Assembly (NCBI GenBank): GCA_040398805.1
Contig: JBBATK010000009.1
Coordinates: 33,340-97,339 of the forward strand
Origin: JBBATK01 sp040398805
GTDB lineage: Bacteria; Bacteroidota; Ignavibacteria; Kapaibacteriales; NICIL-2
Length of the DNA stretch: 64,000 nt
Direction of reading: 5' to 3'
How positions within the stretch are numbered: position 1 is the first letter of the stretch; the number at the start of each line of letters is the position of its first letter. Below, one piece after another: positions 11,101 through 20,100 of this stretch. The notes under the pieces are model-generated. The model did no database searches. It had not been told where the DNA came from and worked only from the letters and a program-made list of their open reading frames with translations. The position numbers and the translations under genes were made by a program.

Positions 11101-14100
11101 TCGGTGACCGTTACGGTACCTGTTCCGGCTGAACTGCCCCACTGAACGGAGACGGCGTTCGAACCTTGACCGCTGGTTATCTGTCCACCTGCACCGGAAA
11201 CGGTCCAGCTGTACGAGTTACCTGCGTTGTTCGTGGTCGAATACGTTTGCGTGCTGGAAGCACATGCGCTTGTAGCCGGACCAGGTTGAACACTCGGAGT
11301 CGGCGTTGAATTAGCCGTCACGCTGATTGTAGCTGTTTGCGTACAACCCGTGTTCGGATTGGTTTCGACGACTTGGAGTCCACGAGCACCTGCTGCACCA
11401 TTGAAGGTTACGGAAACCGTGTTCGTGTTGGTAGATCCGTTGAATGTTCCGGATCCGACCGATACCGACCAAGCGTAGTTGTTCGTCGTAGCCGGTGTGC
11501 TGTAGGTAACAGGCTGACCGATACACGCCGTTGTCGAACCCGTAATGGAGGGTACGGGCAACGGATTGACGGTAACTGTGAGGCTACCGCTCATCGTGAT
11601 GATGTTTGTGTTACACGGTGCTGCTGCGACTGCAGTCATGGTAAAGGAATGCGTGCCTACCGAATTCACTGCAGAAGCAGGGATTGCGATAGCAAGCGCA
11701 CTGCCGGTACCGGTCGTTGTCGCAATCGTCTGAGCGTTCTTGAGGACGGTGTACGTAACACCTGCCTGTGAACCGCTCAGGTTGATCGTTGAACCTTGAC
11801 CGATACAGATGGCAGCCGTGGTCGGCGTGACATTGAAGACGGTGGGAGCCGGTGTAACCGTTACGGCGAATGCACCGGAATTGTTACAGCTCGTGCTCGT
11901 GTTCGTGACGACAACGCTTACACTACCGCTTGTGGTGCCGGTCGTCGCTGTCATTGCATTGGCGTTGCCACCGCTGACAATGGTCCAGCCCGTAGGCACA
12001 GTCCAGTTGTAGGTCTGTGAACCTGCAGCTGTTACAGAGTAGGTCTGCGAAACACCGGAGCAGGTGGTTGCGTTACCGGAGATGGTAGCGTTCGGCAGGG
12101 CATTGACCGTAACGGTAGCCGTACCGGTCATGTTCTGCGTACAACCTGCACCGCTGGTAGCTACTACCGTGTAGTTATATGTACCTACACCACCATACGT
12201 AGCATCGGTAAACTGAAGTGCCGCACCTGTACCAGCTACCGGCGAACCGACGTTCGAGCTTGCACGGCGCAGTTGATAGTTGACACCCGATTGCGAACCT
12301 GAAAGGTTGATGATGGCGTTCGGAAGCGTGGACGTTGCGCACAAAGACGGTGTGGACGTTGTAACGTCGAAGGCCGTCGGTGTAGCACTTACCGTGATGT
12401 TGTTCGTAGCAGAGCCGGTACATCCTGAAGATGTCACCGCGACACTGATCGTCTGATTGCCCGATGCTGTCCACGTTACGTTGACAGAGTTGGAACCTTG
12501 ACCAGAGTTGATGACACCACCCGAAGAAACGGTCCATGCATAGGTACCGGTTGCTGCCGTGCTATACGTTTGTGCAACGTTCTGGCAAGGAGCAGCAGCG
12601 CCTGTGATGGTCGGTGTCGGTGTCGTGTTGACCGTTACCGTTACCGATGTCGGTGCAGGTGACTGTGTACAACCGGCAGCGTTCGTTTCCGTTACGTTGA
12701 TCGTACCGGTCGTTGCATTTGCTGCATACGCTACCGTGATGCTGGAGGTGTTGTTGGTTCCGGTGATTGAGACGCCGGTTCCGCTTACCGTCCATGCATA
12801 GGTCGAACCTGTGTTGCTTGCTACTGAGTATGTCTGGCTTGTGCTGGAGCATACCGTCAAAGGACCGGAAATGGTCGGGTTCGGACGTGCATTCACCGTC
12901 ACGGCACAGTTACCGTTCATTGCAACAGGGGTGTTGCAAGGCGTGGTTCCCGTAGCACGTGCTGTGAGCGTATACGAACCGACGTTCAACTGCTGCGTTC
13001 CTGTTCCGGTTGATACCGTAAAGGACACAGGTGTTGTTCCATTACCTGTTACTGTAGAAAGGACACTTGTTCCGTTCATCAGGTCGTAGGTGACGCCGCT
13101 TTGACCGTTACCACCCGACAACGTAACCGTGACGCTCGTTCCGCCACCGAAGCAGACTGCTGCGGAGGTCGGAGCTACTGTCAGAACGGTCGGCGATGCG
13201 ACAACCGACACGTTGAAGTTGGCCGAATTATTACATCCGGTCTGCGTGTTGGTCTCTACAACCTGCATGACAAAGTTGCCTGCAGTTGTCCACGTGACAT
13301 TGATCGTGTTGGAACCTTGACCATTGTTGATGTTTCCGCCCAGCACGGACCACGTCCATGAACGATTAGCGGAAGCGGCAGTCGTATAATTGGAAGTCGA
13401 ATTGACACAAGGAGCGTTGCTTCCCGAGATGTTCGGCGTGGGCAACGCGTTGACGGTCACCGTTGCAGTACCGGTCATAGTTTGCGTACAACCTGCACCG
13501 CTTGTAGCGACTACCGTGTAGTTATAGGTACCTACACCACCGTATGCGGCATCGGTCAATTGGATTGCCGAACCCGTACCAGGTGTGGTCGGTGTCAATG
13601 CCGTGCTGCCACGGAACAATTGATACGTGACACCACTCTGTGAACCTGCAACATTGATGATGGCGGTTTGAGGCGTTGTCGTGGCGCACAAGGAAGGTGT
13701 CGATGTCGAAACAGCGAAGGCCGTCGGTGTAGCACTTACCGTGATGTTGTTCGTAGCAGAGCCGGTACATCCTGAAGATGTCACCGCGACACTGATCGTC
13801 TGATTGCCCGATGCTGTCCACGTTACGTTGACAGAGTTGGAACCTTGACCAGAGTTGATGACACCACCCGAAGAAACGGTCCATGCATAGGTACCGGTTG
13901 CTGCCGTGCTATACGTTTGTGCAACGTTCTGGCAAGGAGCAGCAGCGCCTGTGATGGTCGGTGTCGGTGTCGTGTTGACCGTTACCGTTACCGATGTCGG
14001 TGCAGGTGACTGTGTACAACCGGCAGCGTTCGTTTCCGTTACGTTGATCGTACCGGTCGTTGCATTTGCTGCATACGCTACCGTGATGCTGGAGGTGTTG

Positions 14101-17100
14101 TTGGTTCCGGTGATTGAGACGCCGGTTCCGCTTACCGTCCATGCATAGGTCGAACCTGTGTTGCTTGCTACTGAGTATGTCTGGCTTGTGCTGGAGCATA
14201 CCGTCAAAGGACCGGAAATGGTCGGGTTCGGACGTGCATTCACCGTCACGGCACAGTTACCGTTCATTGCAACAGGGGTGTTGCAAGGCGTGGTTCCCGT
14301 AGCACGTGCTGTGAGCGTATACGAACCGACGTTCAACTGCTGCGTTCCTGTTCCGGTTGATACCGTAAAGGACACAGGTGTTGTTCCATTACCTGTTACT
14401 GTAGAAAGGACACTTGTTCCGTTCATCAGGTCGTAGGTGACGCCGCTTTGACCGATTCCACCCGACAACGTTACCGTGACGCTCGTTCCGCCGCCGAAGC
14501 AGACTGCTGTGGAGGTCGGAGCTACTGTCAGGACGGTCGGCGATGCGTTTACTGTGACGGACAGGTTAGCCGAAGCGTTACAACCCGTCAGTGTGTTGGT
14601 TTCGACGACCGACATCGTGTTGACACCCGCAGTCGAGCCCCATGTGACGTTGACCGTGTTAGAACCTTGACCGCTGTTGATGGTAGCACCCGGCACCGTC
14701 CATGTCCATGAACGGTTAGCAGAGGATGCCGTGGTATACGATTGAGTTGAACCGACGCAGACCGGCGTGCTGCCAGTGATGCTCGGCGTCGGCAAAGCAT
14801 TGACGGTCACTGTTGCGGTACCGGTCATTGTCTGCGTACACGAAGAACCGCTGGTACCGACTACGGAGTAGTTGTAGGTACCTACACCGCCATACGTGTT
14901 GTCCGTGAATTGCAGTGCTGAACCAGTTCCTGCAACCGCTGATCCTACCGAAGTAGCGCCACGGAACAACTGGTAGTTGACGCCAATTTGTGATCCTGCA
15001 AGATTGATGATGGCGTTCGGCAATGTCGGACTTGTTGCACAAAGACTAGAGGTTGATGTACTTACTGCGAATGCCGTGGGCGCGGGGTTAACCGTACCGG
15101 AAGAGGTCTTGCTGTACGAGCAAGCACCGTTCGTTTCCGTGATGGTAATCGAACCCGTACCTGCCGTATTCCATGTAACAGCGATCGTGGCGTCGTTTGC
15201 GTTGTTCACCGTTACCGAGTGAGTACCGCCGGCAATAGTATATGCACGGGTAGAGCTAGTAATCAGACTGGTGAATGCATAGCTAGCCGTAGCGTTCTGA
15301 CATACCGCGCTGATGGTCGGCATTGTCGGATTCGGACGAGTCGATACGTTCACATTGTAGTCTGCTGCCGTCGTGGCACAAGACGTATTCGGATCGGTTT
15401 CCGCGACACGCACAGAGCGGGTCGTAGCTGCACCAGCCCAGTTGACAGTTACCGAGTTTACACCAACACCTATCAACGGAGTGATATTGGTAGCGCCGCC
15501 ACCAGGGAACGACCATGTATAGGAATTTCCGGCATTCAACGTGGTCGTGTACGTGTAGGTCAAAAGCGGAGAGTCTCCCCCGCCGCAAGCCGTGGCCGGT
15601 CCCGAAACACTCGGTGACGGCGGATTGCTGACGACAACAGCCTGATTAACGGTCGTGGAACACTGCGAACTCGTAAGGGTTACCGTACAGGAAAGCGTGT
15701 TCGAACCGGTAGCCGACCACGTACGCGTGTGCGTCTGGTTGGTTTCTCCGACGATTGCCGTTCCATTGAGTGCCCATTGATAAGTCACCGGAGATACGGT
15801 TCCGGGCGCCACGGAGTAGGTGTACGATTGAGCCGTACAAGCTGCACCCAAGCTGCCGCCTGAAGGACTCGTACGCGACATGACTGGCGTCGGTGCGTTG
15901 AGCACCGTGACAGTCGTATTAGCAGTTTCCGTATTACAACTTGTAGCCAGAACCGTCTCATTGACCTTGATGGTGAACGAGCCGGCACTACCGGTATTCA
16001 CTTGAACCGATGCCGTATTGTTGATACCACCGACGAAGGTCGGGCCTGCCGACAATGTCCATACATAGGAATTGTTGGGCGAATTATTATTCGTCGAGAA
16101 TGTCGCTACGGAGTTAGCACAGACCTGCGTCGGTCCGCTGACAACAGGAACCGGGTTCGGGTTCACCGTTACCGAGAGGCTATTACGTGCCGAGCAACCT
16201 TGAGCAGATACCTGGATACAACGCAGAGTGTATGACGTATTGGCGTTACCACTCCAGTTGACATCGACAGTCGTCAGTCCGACACCCGAACGAGTAGACG
16301 TGCCGGAACCGACAAACGTTCCTCCCGAGGCGGGAATGATCTCCCAATTATAGGTATCACCACTTACAACGGGATTCGCGTTGTACGTTGCTGTTTCCGT
16401 CGTCTTTTGCTTACAAACGGATCCCGGACCGGAAATACTCGGGTTGGCAACCGGGTACACCGTACCCGTCTTCGTTAACGTGGTGAGCGGCGCACAAGAA
16501 CTGCCAGCCAAGGTGATGACGGCATGGACAGTATAACTTCCCGCGCCCAACCACTGGACACGGATGGTGTCTTGCACACCAGCTGTCGTTCCAAGCGTTC
16601 CGGCAGGAGTGTTCGGACCTGATGACGAATAGCTATAGATATAATACGGGGCTGCACCTCCAATATTCCACGTTACGTTCGAAATCTGGTAGCTGTTGGA
16701 TTTCGGAACGGTAAACGCTGTAATGTGCGAGTTCTCTTGATTGAACATACACGCATTCGGATATGCCGGCAAACCACCGGGACCGGCGATTTGGATGACC
16801 GTATCAATGGGAATCGGTGTCCAGTGAACGGTAACCGTGTCAGCCTGCTGACATCCCGCTACGTTCGTCTCCACGACGCGAATCTGCATGAGCTTGTACG
16901 CGGGTGACGTAAAGGACGGCACCTGGACGTTGTAAATCTGAGTACCAGCACCCGAAACGGTCTTGCCTGCTATCGTGTCGATCGTTGACCAAGAGTAGGT
17001 ATTACCACCTACCGGCGTAACTATAGTGAACTGTTGATTCGTGTTCGAACAGTACTGAGGTGTGCCGGGGATAGAAATCGGGGCTCCACCAGCGTAGTTC

Positions 17101-20100
17101 AACGCCGTAGCTGAAGCCGCATTATTAGAGATGTCGGGTGTCGGAATAGCCGTTACCGTGATATCTGCTTGAGCGCCTGCAAGTATCGGAGATGTACCCC
17201 AATCGAAGGTCTTCGAGCAAGAACCGCTACCGCTCGGGAAATTCACCGTTACACGCCACCGCACTTGGGTAGTCACAGACGGATGAATCTGGAGTCCTGT
17301 AATGGAACCGCTGTTGTTCGTCAAAGCTGCGGAACCACCAGTAACGACATAGTCCGTGCCGTACGTAAGAGCGACATTCGCATTATTGAAAAGCGCCCAC
17401 GTGAACGTTGTGCCCGTCGGGAAGCTTAAGGGATTGGAAACCGAGTAATTGTTCGTCGAAACGTTCGTGGCCGGCGGGACAAGTCCCAACGGACCCGGAC
17501 AGATCGGCTCGGAGCCAGTGATATTCGGCGATGTCGGCTCGTCCCAAACGCGAAGCGTGGGTGAAACGACATTCGTGATACGGCCGCAATTGTTCGGATC
17601 GACGACAACAAACTGCATCGTCAGATCTTGCCATGCGGGCAGCGTAGCTCCCGGCGTTACCGAACCGGTATTAACCGTAAAGGCTACGGTACCTGCTCCG
17701 GCTGCAGTTTGCGTTGAGAACGGAAGAACTGTTGAGTTCGTGTAGGCGTAACCACCGCCACCGCTGTTGGCCGTTTGGTTGATAGCATACAATTGAACTT
17801 GAGTACCGCTGGCCAGACCACCCAACGTGATCGTAGCCGTCGTATTATCGCAAACATTGTGCGTAGCTCCGGCGGAGCCGCCTGTCCACGTAAAGTTCGC
17901 TGCGGCAGGTGCCGTAGGAATTGGGTTAACGGTGACATTCAGTGTCGTCATCATGCTTGAACAGGAAGAAGCGAACGGTCCAGCGCCAGTAGCAGGAGAT
18001 TGATCGTTCTGCTGTGTCAGCGTCACCGTGCCTGTCGTTGTCCAACGGACCGTGATTTGACGCACGCCAAGACCGTCTGCTGTCATCTGCGAGCCACCTG
18101 TTACCGTCCAGTCAAACCAGTCACTATTGTTCGGCGTATTCAAGACTTCGCTGATCGCATAACGATACTCTTGACCGTAGCCGTTGGTATTATCGTAAAA
18201 ACATGCCGTTGTTGACGGCGTCACGTTACTGGCAGGTGTATTGACACTCGGAACGAGAGTTGATGCACCAGGTCCGGCACCATGCGCTTCCGACGGGTTG
18301 ACCGGAGAAGAACTGGCCGAATAGGTACCGGTACGAACTGCGACGACATTCGGAAGCTGCGTGATGGTCGTTGCCGTCGACGTAACTGCGGGAGACAAGG
18401 AGCAGGTGATGCCTGCCGTCGTCGCCGCACCGTTCGTCAATGAGTTCAACGTGAGCGTATGCGTGCTTTGAGCATCGTATGCAGCGGTGACCGTACCGTG
18501 AGCGACAACGATGGTGAACGAGTTCGCGGTAAAGTTGCCGGTGTAGGTCGTACCACCGGTGGTGCCGCCGTTAGCGTTACCGACGGAGACGATATTAGCG
18601 CCGGTCAATCCGGCTGCATTCAAGGTTACCGAGAAAGTACCGGATGTAATGGTAGCAGGGGAGACCGTGACCGTATACGTGGTATTTGCAGATCCTTCGC
18701 ACACAGAAGTACCGCCCGTATTGCCAACAACCGTTGCGGTCGGAACAGGGAAGATATTTACAGGGTACGTTTGCATTCTTGAACAGCCAGCCAAGGGACC
18801 GCTGCCAGTTTCGGTAAGACGGAACGTGGCAACAACCGGGTTCGACGCGGTAGGAGCCCCTGTAACGGTTACCGCGCCACCATTTGCCTGTGTACCGGTA
18901 GCAAAATTTATTGCAGTTACACCGGCAGGCAAAGCCGCTACGGACCATGCATAGGAAGGCGAAGATGATGTTACAGCATCATTACCGAAACCACCTACAC
19001 CGATGTTCGGCGGCGTACTGTAAGGCGAACCATGCGGAGTAGATTCTTGATAGGTCCCGGCAGAAGTGACACCACCTGCTCCTCCGCAAATATTGGCAGC
19101 ATTCGCTGTCGGAACGGATGCTTCATTCGCCGTTCCTGCAACGATGTTCAGAACAGGTTGAACGAAAACGGCAGCTTGGTACTCGATGGAGCATGCACCG
19201 TTTGCCGTGCTTGTTTCACGAACGCGGATGAAGAACGTATCACGAACGGTCGTATTCGGATACGTGATGTTCACCGTCTGAGCATTAGTAGCTCCGACGG
19301 TGACTGCAGGTGTATTCGTACCGTTCTGGAGGATACACCACTCATACGTTACTCCAGCCGCCGTGGCAACTTGGTACGTATTGGTCGTTGTACCATTGGC
19401 ACATGCGAAGAAGTTGAACGAGGAACCGGCTCCTGAAGCGACGTTTCCATCAGCACCGGGCGCTGTCTGCGAAATAGCGTCGTTTGCAGGCGGCGTAGCA
19501 ACGATCAAGTTGTTCTGCGCGCCGTCTTCCGTAACCGTAGACGGGGTTGTCGCCGTCCAGAACAAGTTGTTTGCTGAGCCAGCGGCAGATGTGTTGAACA
19601 TCGCGGCATTCTGCAACGTCGCGCTGGTCAACGAAACATAGATCGTTCCGTCCGTTGTTGCGACGACCGTCGTGGCAGATGCCGATGTCGTACCGGTTCC
19701 AGCCGTGATATTCACCGCAACATTCGCGAGCGAACCGTTCTTCAATGAATACGTCACGCCCTGAACGGCATTGTCCAGACGGACTACCATGGTTTGCACG
19801 GCGCTCGTAGGACACGTACCACTGCTGGTTCCAGAAGCCAACCCTGTGAAACCGGTAGCTGACGTATTGAGTCCGTTACAGACATTGGTCGAGGCGGTGA
19901 AAGATCCTCCTTCGCCGTTCGTCGAAAACGTCGGCGCATTCGGAACAACAAGGTTACCGAACTTCACAAGGAAACCGTCGGTACCACCTGCATTGGCATT
20001 CTGGGCAGAGCCCGCACCGATGTTGTTCGCACCGCTGCCTTGAGCATACCCACCAACGTGGATATTACGCTGGTTATCAATATTGATACCGTACGCACCA

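Noticed and set aside
12368..14547. CRISPR array or mobile element
   Set aside because: The repeated block is long, coding and in frame, without short regular spacers, terminal inverted repeats or a transposase.
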